64,000 nucleotides of DNA from Acidovorax sp. Root219 (GCF_001428665.1 NZ_LMIJ01000028.1:27093-91092); one strand, 5' to 3'. Shown: positions 17,472 to 26,325, numbered from the stretch's first letter. Notes: generated by a model not told the origin, from the letters alone. Made by a program: numbers and translations.

Positions 17472-18476
17472 ATGACCGATTCCGTTATCCCGTTCACATC
17501 CCGCCGAATGGCTGCCGGTGCAGTCACTGCAGCCACGCTGGCCCTGTTGGTGCCATCCGCCGCCATGGCGCAGCCAGCCGGCTACCCCAACAAGGCCATC
17601 AAGCTCGTGGTGCCCTATGCCCCGGGCGGCAGTGCCGACATCGCCGCCCGCCTGGTCACGGACGAGTGGAGCAAGGCCTTGGGCGGCTCGCTGTTCATCG
17701 AGAACAAGGGCGGCGCCGGCGGCAACATCGGCGTGGACATGGTGGCCAAGGCCGCACCGGACGGCTACACCATCGGCCTGCAGACCGTGTCGTTGGCCAT
17801 CAACCCCAGCCTCACCGCGAAGATGCCGTATGACACGCTGAAGGACCTGGCACCCATCGGCATGGTGGCCAGCTCGCAGCATGTGCTGGTGGTCAACAAT
17901 GCGCTGCCGGCGAAGAACATCAAGGAGCTGGTGGCGCTGCTCAAGGCCAGGCCGGGCCAATACTCCTACGGCTCTGCAGGGGCAGGCAGCACCTTCCACA
18001 TGTCGGCCGAGCTGTTCAAGGCCGTGGCGGGCACACCCATCGTGCACATCCCCTACCGCGGCGGGGGCCCGGCCATGATCGACACCATGTCGGGCCAGGT
18101 GGCGCTGAGCTTCCCGGTACTGTCGGCCGCGCAGCCGCATGTGCAGGCGGGCAAGCTGCGCGCGCTGGGCGTCACGGGCACCAAGCGCTCGGCGCTGATG
18201 CCCGATGTGCCCACCATTGCCGAGGCGGGCCTGCCCGGCTACGCTTTCGAAACCTGGTTCATCGTGTTCGCACCGGCCGGCACGCCCAAGCCCGTCATCG
18301 ACCGGCTCAACACCACGCTGAACCAGGCGCTCAACACCCCGGCGCTCAAGGAGCGCATGGCCAAGGATGGCTTCGACCCCACGCCCTCGACCCCCGAGCA
18401 GGCCCGCGCCCGGCTTGAAAAGGAAATGCCGCAGTGGGCCAAATTGATCAAGGAGCGGGGCATCACTGCCGAATAG
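17472..18476 (+). CDS. Bug-type (TctC-like) tripartite tricarboxylate receptor, periplasmic
   Basis: A periplasmic receptor of 334 residues. The signal peptide contains a twin-arginine-like RRMAAGAVTAATLALL and ends AAMAQPA. The mature part starts YPNKAIKLVVPYAPGGSADI, followed by family motifs AAPDGYTIGLQT and PYRGGGPAMIDTMSGQV. CAGGAGACAAACCC precedes the ATG. No TctAB permease is nearby. It is the first gene of a run with an alpha/beta hydrolase and a LeuCD-type dehydratase, so its ligand is probably a di- or hydroxy-carboxylate. Confidence 0.93.
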   Translation: MTDSVIPFTSRRMAAGAVTAATLALLVPSAAMAQPAGYPNKAIKLVVPYAPGGSADIAARLVTDEWSKALGGSLFIENKGGAGGNIGVDMVAKAAPDGYTIGLQTVSLAINPSLTAKMPYDTLKDLAPIGMVASSQHVLVVNNALPAKNIKELVALLKARPGQYSYGSAGAGSTFHMSAELFKAVAGTPIVHIPYRGGGPAMIDTMSGQVALSFPVLSAAQPHVQAGKLRALGVTGTKRSALMPDVPTIAEAGLPGYAFETWFIVFAPAGTPKPVIDRLNTTLNQALNTPALKERMAKDGFDPTPSTPEQARARLEKEMPQWAKLIKERGITAE

Positions 18477-18502
18477 ACCCCGCCGCAGTTCCAACGACAC
18501 CC

Positions 18503-19408
18503 ATGACCACGACGACCCCGCTTTTCCCCGGCTTCACCCCCTACCGCGTGCCCACGCCCGACGGCCAGCACATCCACGTGCTGGTGGGCGGCAGCGGCCC
18601 GGCCCTATTGCTGCTGCACGGGCACCCCCAGACCTCGGCCATCTGGCACAAGGTGGCGCCGGTGATGGCGCAGCATTTCACGCTGGTGCTGGCGGATTTG
18701 CGCGGGTACGGCGATTCGGCGAAACCTGCTGGCGATGCCGAGCATGCCCTCTACAGCAAGCGCACCATGGCCGCCGACATGCTGGCGGTGATGCAGCACC
18801 TGGGCCACCCGCGCTTCACCGTGCTGGCCCATGACCGGGGTGCGCGCGTGGCGCACCGCCTGGCGGCGGACCACCCGGCGGCCGTGCAGCGCATGGTGCT
18901 GCTGGACATTGCCCCCACGCTGGCCATGTACGAGCAGACCAGCAACGCCTTCGCGCGTGCCTACTGGCACTGGTTCTTTTTGATCCAGCCCGCGCCGCTG
19001 CCAGAGCGCCTGATCGAGGCCGACCCCGCTGCCTATGTGCGCGACGTGATGGGCCGGCGCAGCGCGGGCCTGGCCCCGTTCGACCCACGGGCCCTGGCCG
19101 AGTACGTGCGCTGCCTGGCACTTCCCGGCACGGCCCATGGCATCTGCGAGGACTACCGCGCCGCCGCCGGCATCGACCTGGTGCACGACCGGGCCGACCG
19201 CGACGCGGGCCGCCAGTTGGCAATGCCTCTGTTGGCCCTGTGGGGCGAGCAGGGCGTGGTGCACCAGTGTTTCAAGCCCCTGGCCGAATGGGAGCGCGTA
19301 GCGACCGACGTGCGCGGCTATGCGCTGCCCTGCGGGCACTACATCGCCGAGGAGGCGCCCGATGCGCTGCTCGACGCAGCGTTGCCCTTCCTGCTGGCCG
19401 GCCAATAA
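18503..19408 (+). CDS. Alpha/beta hydrolase, fluoroacetate/haloacetate dehalogenase-like
   Basis: A cytoplasmic alpha/beta-fold hydrolase of 301 residues. The oxyanion motif is LLLLHGHPQT. The nucleophile elbow AHDRGARVAHR places Asp111 with Arg112 and Arg115. The charge-relay Asp135 is in LLDIAPT, and His279 is in CGHYIAEEAP. His156-Trp157 (YWHWFF) and Tyr218 (CEDYRA) correspond to the halide/fluoride pocket described for the Rhodopseudomonas fluoroacetate dehalogenase (His155, Trp156, Tyr219). All the key positions appear conserved at almost the same numbers. Related epoxide hydrolases share the fold, so the true substrate is uncertain. It sits 26 bases after the Bug gene and 18 before the LeuC-type gene. 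Confidence 0.85.
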   Translation: MTTTTPLFPGFTPYRVPTPDGQHIHVLVGGSGPALLLLHGHPQTSAIWHKVAPVMAQHFTLVLADLRGYGDSAKPAGDAEHALYSKRTMAADMLAVMQHLGHPRFTVLAHDRGARVAHRLAADHPAAVQRMVLLDIAPTLAMYEQTSNAFARAYWHWFFLIQPAPLPERLIEADPAAYVRDVMGRRSAGLAPFDPRALAEYVRCLALPGTAHGICEDYRAAAGIDLVHDRADRDAGRQLAMPLLALWGEQGVVHQCFKPLAEWERVATDVRGYALPCGHYIAEEAPDALLDAALPFLLAGQ

Positions 19409-19426
19409 AAACGATTTCTCTCCCCG

Positions 19427-20851
19427 ATGACCATGACAACCCTCACAACGCTCTACCAGAAGCTGGTGGCATCGCACACCGTGGCCGTTCTGGACGAACA
19501 GAACGTGCTGCTTTTCTGCGACCTGCACCTGATGAATGAATACACCAGCCCCCAGGCCTTCGCTGGCCTGCACGATGCCGGGCGCGGCGTGCCCGTGCCG
19601 GGGCAGAACGTGGCGGTGGTGAGCCATATCATCCCCACGCACCCGGTGCGCTGGCGCACCATCCAGGACCCGCCTTCGGCCCTGCAGGCCAGCAACCTCA
19701 AGGCCAACTGCGACCGCCACGGCATCCCGCTGTTCGACACCAACGACCCGTTGCAGGGCATCGAGCATGTGATCGCGCCCGAGCACGGCATGGTGCGCCC
19801 CGGCATGGTCATCATCTGCGGCGACAGCCACACCACCACCTACGGGGCGCTGGGCGTCTTGGGTTTCGGCATCGGCACTTCGGAGGTCGAGCATGTGCTG
19901 GCCACCCAGACCCTGGTCTATCGACTGGCCAAGGACATGCGCATCCGGGTGGACGGTGTGCTGCCCAGCGGCACCACCGCCAAGGACCTGATCCTCATGG
20001 TCATCAGCCGCATTGGCGCGCAGGGTGCGCGCGGCTATGTGGTGGAGTTCTGCGGCAGCGCCATCAGCGCGCTGTCGGTGGAGGCACGCTTCACGCTGTG
20101 CAATATGGCGGTGGAGGCGGGTGCGCGCGGCGCGCTGATCGCCCCCGATGCCACCGCCATCGACTACGTGCTGGCCAAGGCCCCCGACATTGCCGGCGAT
20201 GTGCGCGCGCAGGCCCTGGCCCACTGGGCCACGCTGCACAGCGATGCAGGTGCCGTGTTCGACGTGGAGCATGTGTTCGACGCCAGCGCCGTGGCCCCCT
20301 TCGTCACCTGGGGCACCAGCCCCGACCAGGCCATGGCCATCAACGCCACCGTGCCCCGGCCCGAGGACATCACCGACGCTGTGCAGCGCAGCAGCGCCGA
20401 GCAGGCCTTGCGCTACACGGCGCTGGCTGCCGGCCAGCCGCTGGCGGGCGTACCCGTGCAGCATGTGTTCATCGGCTCGTGCACCAATGCGCGCATCGAG
20501 GACCTGCGCGAGGTCGACCGCATCGTCGGCAGCCGCCAAGTGGCCAGCGGCGTGCGCGCCATGGTCGTGCCCGGCTCGGGCGCCGTGAAGGCCCAGGCCG
20601 AGGCCGAGGGCATTGCCGCGCGCCTGGTGGCGGCGGGCTTCGAGTGGCGCCAGCCCGGCTGCTCCATGTGCCTGGCGATGAACGACGACGTGCTGGCCCC
20701 CGGCCAGCGCTGCGCATCCACCACCAACCGCAATTTCGAGGGCCGGCAGGGCCGGGGCGCCATCACCCACCTGATGAGCCCGGCCATGGCCGCCGCCGCC
20801 GCGATCACCGGCTGCATCACGGACGTCAGGACTCTGGAGGTGACTGCATGA
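19427..20851 (+). CDS. leuC: Aconitase-family dehydratase large subunit (LeuC-type)
   Basis: A 474-residue 4Fe-4S isomerase/dehydratase large subunit, like 3-isopropylmalate dehydratase LeuC. Seen: DLHLMNEYTSPQAF near the N-terminus, IICGDSHTTTYGALG, and the cluster cysteines in FIGSCTNAR and PGCSMCLAMN. The family catalyses hydration and dehydration of 2- and 3-hydroxy dicarboxylates. Here it is in a Bug and dehalogenase-type operon rather than with leuB or leuA. It may be a catabolic paralogue acting on a related acid such as a citramalate- or dimethylmalate-type compound, which is inference. It overlaps the small subunit gene. Confidence 0.9.
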   Translation: MTMTTLTTLYQKLVASHTVAVLDEQNVLLFCDLHLMNEYTSPQAFAGLHDAGRGVPVPGQNVAVVSHIIPTHPVRWRTIQDPPSALQASNLKANCDRHGIPLFDTNDPLQGIEHVIAPEHGMVRPGMVIICGDSHTTTYGALGVLGFGIGTSEVEHVLATQTLVYRLAKDMRIRVDGVLPSGTTAKDLILMVISRIGAQGARGYVVEFCGSAISALSVEARFTLCNMAVEAGARGALIAPDATAIDYVLAKAPDIAGDVRAQALAHWATLHSDAGAVFDVEHVFDASAVAPFVTWGTSPDQAMAINATVPRPEDITDAVQRSSAEQALRYTALAAGQPLAGVPVQHVFIGSCTNARIEDLREVDRIVGSRQVASGVRAMVVPGSGAVKAQAEAEGIAARLVAAGFEWRQPGCSMCLAMNDDVLAPGQRCASTTNRNFEGRQGRGAITHLMSPAMAAAAAITGCITDVRTLEVTA

Positions 20852-21501
20852 CCGCCGACAACAACAACACTACCCTGCGCGGCCAGGTGGCCCTGCTCGA
20901 CATCGCCAACCTCGATACCGACCAGATCATGCCCAAGCAGTTCCTGCGCGGCATCGACAAGGCGGGCCTGGCGCCCGGCCTGCTCTACGACCTGCGCTTT
21001 GATGGCGCGGGCCAGCTGCGGCCCGACTTCGTGCTCAACCAGCCGGCCTTTGCCGGCACCGACGTGCTGCTGGCCGGCAGCAACTACGGCTGCGGCTCCA
21101 GCCGCGAGCATGCCGTGTGGGGCATGCAGCAGTACGGCTTCAAGGCCGTGGTGGCATCGAGCTTTGGCGAGATCTTCTACTCCAACGCCATGAACAACCG
21201 CCTGCTGCTGGCCATGGTGAGCGAGCCTGATGCCCAGGCTTTCATGCAGGAGGCCCGCACCACCACCGGCCCGCTGACCATGGAGATCGATGTGGAGCGG
21301 CGCCAGGTGCGCACGGCGGGGAACAGCGCACCGTTCACCATCTCCGAGCGGCACCGGCGCATGTTCCTCGACGGGCTGGACGTGATCGGCGCGTCGCTCA
21401 CTTACCAGGATCAGATCAACGCCTTTGCCGAGCGGCACTGGGCGGCGCAGCCCTGGGTGAAGGATGTGGCGCGGTTGACGCGGGACCGGCTGGGGGCGTG
21501 A
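20848..21501 (+). CDS. leuD: Aconitase-family dehydratase small subunit (LeuD-type)
   Basis: The swivelling small subunit, 217 residues. Seen: ANLDTDQIMPKQFLRGID near the N-terminus, the signature AGSNYGCGSSREHAVW, and VVASSFGEIFYSNAMNN. Its start overlaps the large-subunit stop as ATGA, so the two subunits are coupled. Same caution as for the large subunit: the pathway could be leucine biosynthesis, but the neighbours point to a catabolic role. Confidence 0.9.
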   Translation: MTADNNNTTLRGQVALLDIANLDTDQIMPKQFLRGIDKAGLAPGLLYDLRFDGAGQLRPDFVLNQPAFAGTDVLLAGSNYGCGSSREHAVWGMQQYGFKAVVASSFGEIFYSNAMNNRLLLAMVSEPDAQAFMQEARTTTGPLTMEIDVERRQVRTAGNSAPFTISERHRRMFLDGLDVIGASLTYQDQINAFAERHWAAQPWVKDVARLTRDRLGA

Positions 21502-21618
21502 GCGCACAACGCAAACTCTGCCGGCAACCGTGAGATTGTGCCGGTTGCGGCCGCCGTAGCAGGGCAGGGGATGGGTTGACCTCTATAGTGGGGTGACACA
21601 TTGCCCCAAGCCGCACCC

Positions 21619-22182
21619 ATGCAATCCTTTTCCCTCGCGCGCAGCGACTATGTCGATCTGCAAAAACGCATCCTGGCCAATGCCAAGGCCCAACTGCGGC
21701 GTGGTGCTGGCAGCAGTGATCAGCGCAGTGAAAAAGCCGCAGACGGGTCGGGACGATGGTGGTTGCCCCTGGTGCTGTGGGGTGCCTCCGTGGTGCCGCT
21801 GGTTTTCCTGTTCCGCTGGCTGGAGTCGTTGCCTGATATGGGCAGCCACCTGGCGGTGGGGGCTGTGGGCATCGTGATCGGTGCATTGGCCTTCTGGGCG
21901 CTGGTCGGCAGCGGCACCCGTTCGCTCCAGAATGCCATGTTCGAGGACGACGGCTATTGCCTTGCGCCCCAGTCCCTCGACATACGGGCCGACTGCATTG
22001 AGCAGCGATCGGATGCGGCCCACAGCCTTTGGCAATGGGCCGGCTTCAAACGCCGGCAGGAGAGCGATACGCTCGTGTTCCTGTTCGTGGACAACGCCGT
22101 GTGCTTGCCCGTGCCCAAGTCCATCCTCACGCCCGAAACCTATGCGCTCATCGAGCAGCGCGTGCCGCTTCAGGGGGACTGA
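21619..22182 (+). CDS. YcxB-like membrane protein
   Basis: A 187-residue protein with two adjacent membrane segments at about residues 50-68 (WWLPLVLWGASVVPLVFLF) and 76-98. They are followed by a soluble C-terminal part with SLWQWAGFKRRQE and CLPVPKSILTPETY, the pattern of YcxB-like proteins (a strand containing W and a late P-K). Function unknown. The ATG at 21619 was chosen over a TTG 18 bases upstream. It is convergent with the coiled-coil membrane protein gene. Confidence 0.72.
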   Translation: MQSFSLARSDYVDLQKRILANAKAQLRRGAGSSDQRSEKAADGSGRWWLPLVLWGASVVPLVFLFRWLESLPDMGSHLAVGAVGIVIGALAFWALVGSGTRSLQNAMFEDDGYCLAPQSLDIRADCIEQRSDAAHSLWQWAGFKRRQESDTLVFLFVDNAVCLPVPKSILTPETYALIEQRVPLQGD

Positions 22183-22226
22183 AGATTTTTCACCCCTGGG
22201 CCGGCTTGCACCGGGGGGCCGTAGGG

Positions 22227-23924
22227 TCAGATCCCGAACACTTTGAGTACGGAATCCGCCAGGCCCTCCAGCCACCGCGCCGGGCCGCCCTGGTGCTTGC
22301 GCGGGTGGGGCAGTTCCTCGTACACATAGAAGCCGCGTTCGCCGCTGAAGGAGTCGTTGAGCAAAGCCTGCTTGCCACGCAGGTAGGCGATGAAGGTCTC
22401 GCACCGGCGCGTGGAATAGCCCAGGTTGGCATTGAAGCCGATGGTCGCCGCCTGGCTGATGGCGCGACCCGCATCGGCCGGCTCCACCCGCACGCCCCGG
22501 CAGCCCTGAACGATCAACTGCGCGGGGCCATGGAACGCCAGGTAGCGCAACTGCAGCGTGAGCCAGGCATGCAGGCTGCCAAGCCGCCAATGCGAGGTGA
22601 TGTGCACCGGCATGCCGCGCTGCTGCAGCACGCCCACCAGGTTGTGCGGCTGCATCACCAGGGCCGCGCCTGCGGGCAGCAGCAGCACGCCAATTTCACT
22701 GTGGGCGTCCTGCGTGGCCGACACCACATAGGTGGCGGGCGCAGGGGCGCGGATGCGGGTGAGCGCCACCATGCCCGACGCCAGGCTGGTCAGCGGGTAG
22801 CGTGGGTTCAGCAGCCAGCAGGTATCGCTTTTGCCTGCGGTGGATGCGCTCTGCAGAAAGTCGGGGTGTACCAGCAGCTCGTGGCCGGCGTCCACCACCA
22901 CCTCGCGCGACACCGCTGCGTGGCCTGATTCCAGCGCCAGCTCGCCCAGGCTGTCCGGCAGCAGGCGCACGGGTGGGCGCCGCGCGGCCAGCGGCGCGAG
23001 CACGAAGTAGAACAGCACCTTGATGGCCAGCGGCGTGAGCATGGCACCCAGCAGTATCAAGAGCGCCGTTGGCATGATCTCCAGCAGCGGGGCCGACAGC
23101 CTGCCAAACCAGTTGCCGGCACGCAGCTCCTGCAGCGCCGCCTGCCGTTCGCGCAGTGGTGCAAGCAAGGCGTCTATCTCGCTGCGGTCCGGTGCGAACG
23201 CCTGCAGGGCCGGCAGCGGCTGTATCTCCTGCACCAATGCCAACTGGCGCTGGTAGTCGCCATCGGCGCGGCGGTTGTCTGCCAGCAACTGGTCCTGCAG
23301 CGCCCTCAGTTGCCCGCACTGGCGGTACTCAGCCGATCCGATGCCCAGCCGGCATGCCACGGGATGGCTCTGCTCCAGCGCTTCCCGCTCCCTTTTTGCG
23401 GCCTGCCACTGCGTGTACACACCCTGGTGGGCCAGGCGCAGCCGCTCCAGCTCAGCCCGGCGCGACTGCGCCGACTGGGTCGCCTGCAGCCGCAGCCGCA
23501 GTTCCTGCAGGTACTTGCGCTCCGCGTCGAGAAGGTAGATCTCGGCATCTAGCCGCATGCCAGCCAGCTGGTGTTCCAGGATCGGCTGGCCTTTGAGCAG
23601 GGGGCCGAGCTCGCTGGCCTTCTGCCGTTCGAGCTGCTTGTGCCGTGTCTCCTGGTCCACTGCGTCGATGCGCTCGCTCAGGGCGCTCAGCGATGCGGAC
23701 GATAGGCTGGCCACGCGCTCCTGGCTGGCGGCGGCAAGGGCGCTTGCATCGCGCGCGATGCGCTGGTCTGCCCCCGCCAGTTGCCCTATCTCGGCCCGTG
23801 ATGACTGGTATGCCTGCCACTCGGCCCAACCCCATCGGCCCAGCAGCAGCACCGCGCAGATCAGCACGAACGACAGCAGGTGGCGCAGCAGGAACCGGGC
23901 GATCATTGCAGCAAGAGTGGTCAA
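22227..23924 (-). CDS. Membrane-anchored coiled-coil protein of unknown function
   Basis: 565 residues, not recognised. An N-terminal membrane segment (about 12-30) is followed by a long region (40-270) rich in Gln, Glu, Arg and Leu, probably coiled coil, that contains three cysteines around 190-203. A second membrane segment lies at 284-311, and a soluble C-terminal domain at 320-565 includes NDSFSGERGFYVYEELPH. That last part vaguely recalls AIM24-like beta domains, but this is weak. The start is TTG, with AAAGG eight bases before it; an ATG at 23906 lacks such a site. The coiled coil would be periplasmic if the N-terminus is inside. Confidence 0.7.
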   Translation of the reverse strand: MTTLAAMIARFLLRHLLSFVLICAVLLLGRWGWAEWQAYQSSRAEIGQLAGADQRIARDASALAAASQERVASLSSASLSALSERIDAVDQETRHKQLERQKASELGPLLKGQPILEHQLAGMRLDAEIYLLDAERKYLQELRLRLQATQSAQSRRAELERLRLAHQGVYTQWQAAKREREALEQSHPVACRLGIGSAEYRQCGQLRALQDQLLADNRRADGDYQRQLALVQEIQPLPALQAFAPDRSEIDALLAPLRERQAALQELRAGNWFGRLSAPLLEIMPTALLILLGAMLTPLAIKVLFYFVLAPLAARRPPVRLLPDSLGELALESGHAAVSREVVVDAGHELLVHPDFLQSASTAGKSDTCWLLNPRYPLTSLASGMVALTRIRAPAPATYVVSATQDAHSEIGVLLLPAGAALVMQPHNLVGVLQQRGMPVHITSHWRLGSLHAWLTLQLRYLAFHGPAQLIVQGCRGVRVEPADAGRAISQAATIGFNANLGYSTRRCETFIAYLRGKQALLNDSFSGERGFYVYEELPHPRKHQGGPARWLEGLADSVLKVFGI

Positions 23925-24078
23925 GAGCGGGACCTTTCGTCGTGGTGAAAGCGAGGTATCGCAACGCCTTTACAGGCGTGGGTTGCCAGAGTACCCGCCG
24001 GCAAGCGAGCCCAGACTGTGCCACGGCCGCGCAGCCTCCGAGCATGACCCACCAGTTGGCCGGCGGATCGGTGGCTCT

Positions 24079-25092
24079 TCAGGGCTTGGCCGCCGTGGCC
24101 GCCTTGCCTGCCTGGGCCTTCTGGGTCTTGTTGTAGACCTCCATCACCGTCGCAAAATCGCGCTCGAAGTTGATGGGCAGGAAGGTATCGTTGCCCGGCA
24201 GCAGTTGGCGCAGCTTGGGCGAGAAGCTGTAGCTGTACGAGCACTTGGTCACGCGCGCCTGCACTTCGGGCGAGACGTCCTTGCCCAGGGTCCAGGTCTC
24301 GGTCATGAAGGGCGGGCTTTCCCACAGGGTGCGAATGCTCGACCCCTTCACGTCGCCCTTGACCACCATGCGTTGGTACAGGTCGCTGGCCACGGCGGCC
24401 GCTGGGTAGAAGCCGTGCATCACGCCGGTCACCGAGCGCTCGTGGCCGTTGGAGAAGACCACCTCGTAGTTCTGGTCGGGTACCAGGCCCAGCGCAGGGA
24501 ACAGGGCGCGCGGCGCCAGGTTGCCCGAGTTGGAGGTGGGCGTGGTGTGCGCGATCTTCTTGCCCACCAGGTCCTGCGGCTTGGTGAAGGGGCTGTCCAC
24601 CCGCGAGATCAGGATCAGCTTGTACGAATTGCGCTGCCCGCTGGCCTTGTTGCCCGGAACGCCAAAGGGGGCGGGTTGGCCCGCCGCCACCAGCTGCGGA
24701 ACCAGGCCGGGGTTGACCTGGGCGAGCTGCACCCTGCCGGCGACGATGCCGTCGATCAGCTCCTTCTCGCCCAGCGTGTCGATGTTCACGCTGCGTTCCA
24801 GCGATTCGCCCTGCAGATTCTGCAGGTCCAGGTTGCCGCAGCGTGCCAGGTGATTGAAGTAGTCACCCCAGATGAGCATGGTCTCGCTCTTGGCGTAGGT
24901 CTTGGGCATGGCCACGACCAGCTTTTCGCGCGTGCCGCCAAACAGCGGGGCGGCGGGTCCGGCGGTCTGCCGCGCAGCGCTGGCCTTGGCCGGTGGGGTG
25001 GCCGTGGTCTGCGCGGCCACGGGGCCCAGCAGCAAGGTGGCGCCTGACAGCAGCGTCGCGCACAGGCGCGCATCCAGGGGTTTGGCAAGCAT
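24079..25092 (-). CDS. PhnD-like (phosphate/phosphite/phosphonate-type) periplasmic binding protein
   Basis: A 337-residue secreted binding protein. The signal peptide (LCATLLSGATLLLGPVAAQ) is followed by an Ala/Pro linker. The body contains IAHTTPTSNSGNLAPRALFP, NGHERSVTGVMHGFYPAAAVASDLY and FTKPQDLVGKKIA, the pattern of PhnD/PtxB-like ABC binding proteins. It has no ATPase or permease gene beside it, so it is an orphan. GAGGAAGAG lies a few bases before the ATG. The ligand cannot be told from the sequence; phosphonates are the family's name-giving ligands, but many members bind other compounds. Confidence 0.82.
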   Translation of the reverse strand: MLAKPLDARLCATLLSGATLLLGPVAAQTTATPPAKASAARQTAGPAAPLFGGTREKLVVAMPKTYAKSETMLIWGDYFNHLARCGNLDLQNLQGESLERSVNIDTLGEKELIDGIVAGRVQLAQVNPGLVPQLVAAGQPAPFGVPGNKASGQRNSYKLILISRVDSPFTKPQDLVGKKIAHTTPTSNSGNLAPRALFPALGLVPDQNYEVVFSNGHERSVTGVMHGFYPAAAVASDLYQRMVVKGDVKGSSIRTLWESPPFMTETWTLGKDVSPEVQARVTKCSYSYSFSPKLRQLLPGNDTFLPINFERDFATVMEVYNKTQKAQAGKAATAAKP

Positions 25093-25470
25093 GGTGTTTT
25101 CTCTTCCTCGGTTCATTCTTGTGTCGGCCAACGCGGCGCCAGCCCCGCGCCCGGCGGGCGCTGGATGGCTGGTGGCAATGCGTTGGGAATGGCTGCCTTG
25201 CGGGGCAGGCCGTGGCGGCACAGGCGTGCTGCGAGGGGCCCGGTAGGCCGGGCCAGTATGCACGACGCGACCCACCTGTTTGTAACCTTGGCGACTTGCG
25301 GGGCCCCGGTGTGGTGCTCGTGCCAAAACACCCATCCGCCATTGTTCGGTTGACACCCTGTCAAGCGCTGCAGGTGTGCAAATGGACAAGGTGGAGAGGG
25401 CGCAGCACACGCTCGGCGGCAACAATCCAACCACTTCGCAGCCAATCCCGGTCGCCACACCGACTCCACC
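25093..25470. other. 378-base intergenic region with a 15-base palindrome
   Basis: No gene is supported here. The region separates the PhnD-like gene (leftward) from the first gene of the ATPase cassette (rightward). It contains TTGACA-CCC-TGTCAA at 25350-25364 and a GGGGCCCC run near 25300. It should contain both promoters; a -10 match could not be fixed. Confidence 0.6.
25350..25364. promoter_or_regulatory. Perfect inverted repeat TTGACA-CCC-TGTCAA
   Basis: Six-base arms with a three-base spacer lie 106 bases before the start codon at 25471. The left arm is also a perfect -35 hexamer. The size and symmetry suit an HTH dimer such as an XRE-type repressor, and the nearby cassette encodes an XRE-type HTH protein. 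Whether that protein binds here is not known. Confidence 0.45.
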
Positions 25471-26310
25471 ATGTCCCAAAACGCCCATACCCTGCACCTG
25501 TTCTTCGAAGATTCGATACGGCTCAAGTACGCCCAACTGGTGTACCAGTACATCGCCGAGGGCAACACTGCAGAGGCCACGCGTTGGGCCGCAAAGCTGG
25601 GCGTGGCGCTGGCAGACCTTTGGGATGCCGAGTGGTTCAACCAGCAGGTGACGGCCGCGCCCGGTTACCTGCAGCTGAACTTCGACACCGGCACCAGCGA
25701 CCCGCTGCCCCTGTCACCCTTGGTCGCACTGTTCGGCCACGGCCTGCAGGCTGCCGTGCTTGACGTGTTCTACGACCAGGTGGGTGAAACCCAGCGCATG
25801 TACTTCGACAAGGGCCAGTGGGTGCCGCGCTCGTATTTTCTGGCGCTGTACCCGCACCTTCAGACCATCGTCGAGCCCGCACACGACCCGGACGATGGCG
25901 ACGAGCCAGGCGAACGCGCTGCAGCCGATGCGCACGACCCGGCCAAGCCCCTCTCCGTCGCCCGCCTGGCCAAGGACGAGGCGAAAAAGCGCAAGGAGGC
26001 GCAGGAAGCCGCCGAGGCCTTTGTCGAGATCGCCAAGGCCATGGGCAAGAACGGCGTCAAGAACACCATGGACGGCGTGATCGGCGTGGTGGTGCTGGGC
26101 TCGGCCCTCAAGGGCTTGCTGCACGCAGCGGTGTTCACCGTGGTCACCGTGCTGCTGTTCAAGGGCCTGTGGCTGTGGCTCGGGCTGGGCCTGGTGCTGG
26201 CCATTGCGCTGCCGCTGTACTACGCGACGCGCACGCACAGCGAGCTGAAAGGCGATGGCGGCGATGGTGATGGCGATACCGATGGCGAAGCCGCCGCCGT
26301 TGGCTCTTGA
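25471..26310 (+). CDS. Hypothetical protein with C-terminal double membrane segment (cassette gene 1)
   Basis: 279 residues, unrecognised. A soluble N-terminal domain (1-135) has the helical start FFEDSIRLKYAQLVYQYIAE and includes DLWDAEWFNQQV and GYLQLNFD. An acidic linker (137-158) follows, then a charged helix rich in Lys, Glu and Ala (165-190). Two membrane segments lie at about 202-230 and 233-252, ending in a repetitive acidic tail (GDGGDGDGDTDGE). The membrane pair near the C-terminus would leave the N-terminal domain in the cytoplasm. It is followed after 15 bases by another small membrane protein gene and by the XRE/ATPase pair, and is probably part of the same system. Confidence 0.72.
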   Translation: MSQNAHTLHLFFEDSIRLKYAQLVYQYIAEGNTAEATRWAAKLGVALADLWDAEWFNQQVTAAPGYLQLNFDTGTSDPLPLSPLVALFGHGLQAAVLDVFYDQVGETQRMYFDKGQWVPRSYFLALYPHLQTIVEPAHDPDDGDEPGERAAADAHDPAKPLSVARLAKDEAKKRKEAQEAAEAFVEIAKAMGKNGVKNTMDGVIGVVVLGSALKGLLHAAVFTVVTVLLFKGLWLWLGLGLVLAIALPLYYATRTHSELKGDGGDGDGDTDGEAAAVGS

Positions 26311-26325
26311 CCAGGGAGAACACAC

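Noticed and set aside
21502..21618. GCAACCG/CGGTTGC stem-loop after the LeuD-type gene
   Set aside because: Seven-base stem with an 11-base loop and no U-run; too weak to call a terminator.
22183..22226. CCGG-rich inverted repeat between convergent genes
   Set aside because: Stem is short or bulged and lacks a U-run, so a terminator cannot be supported.
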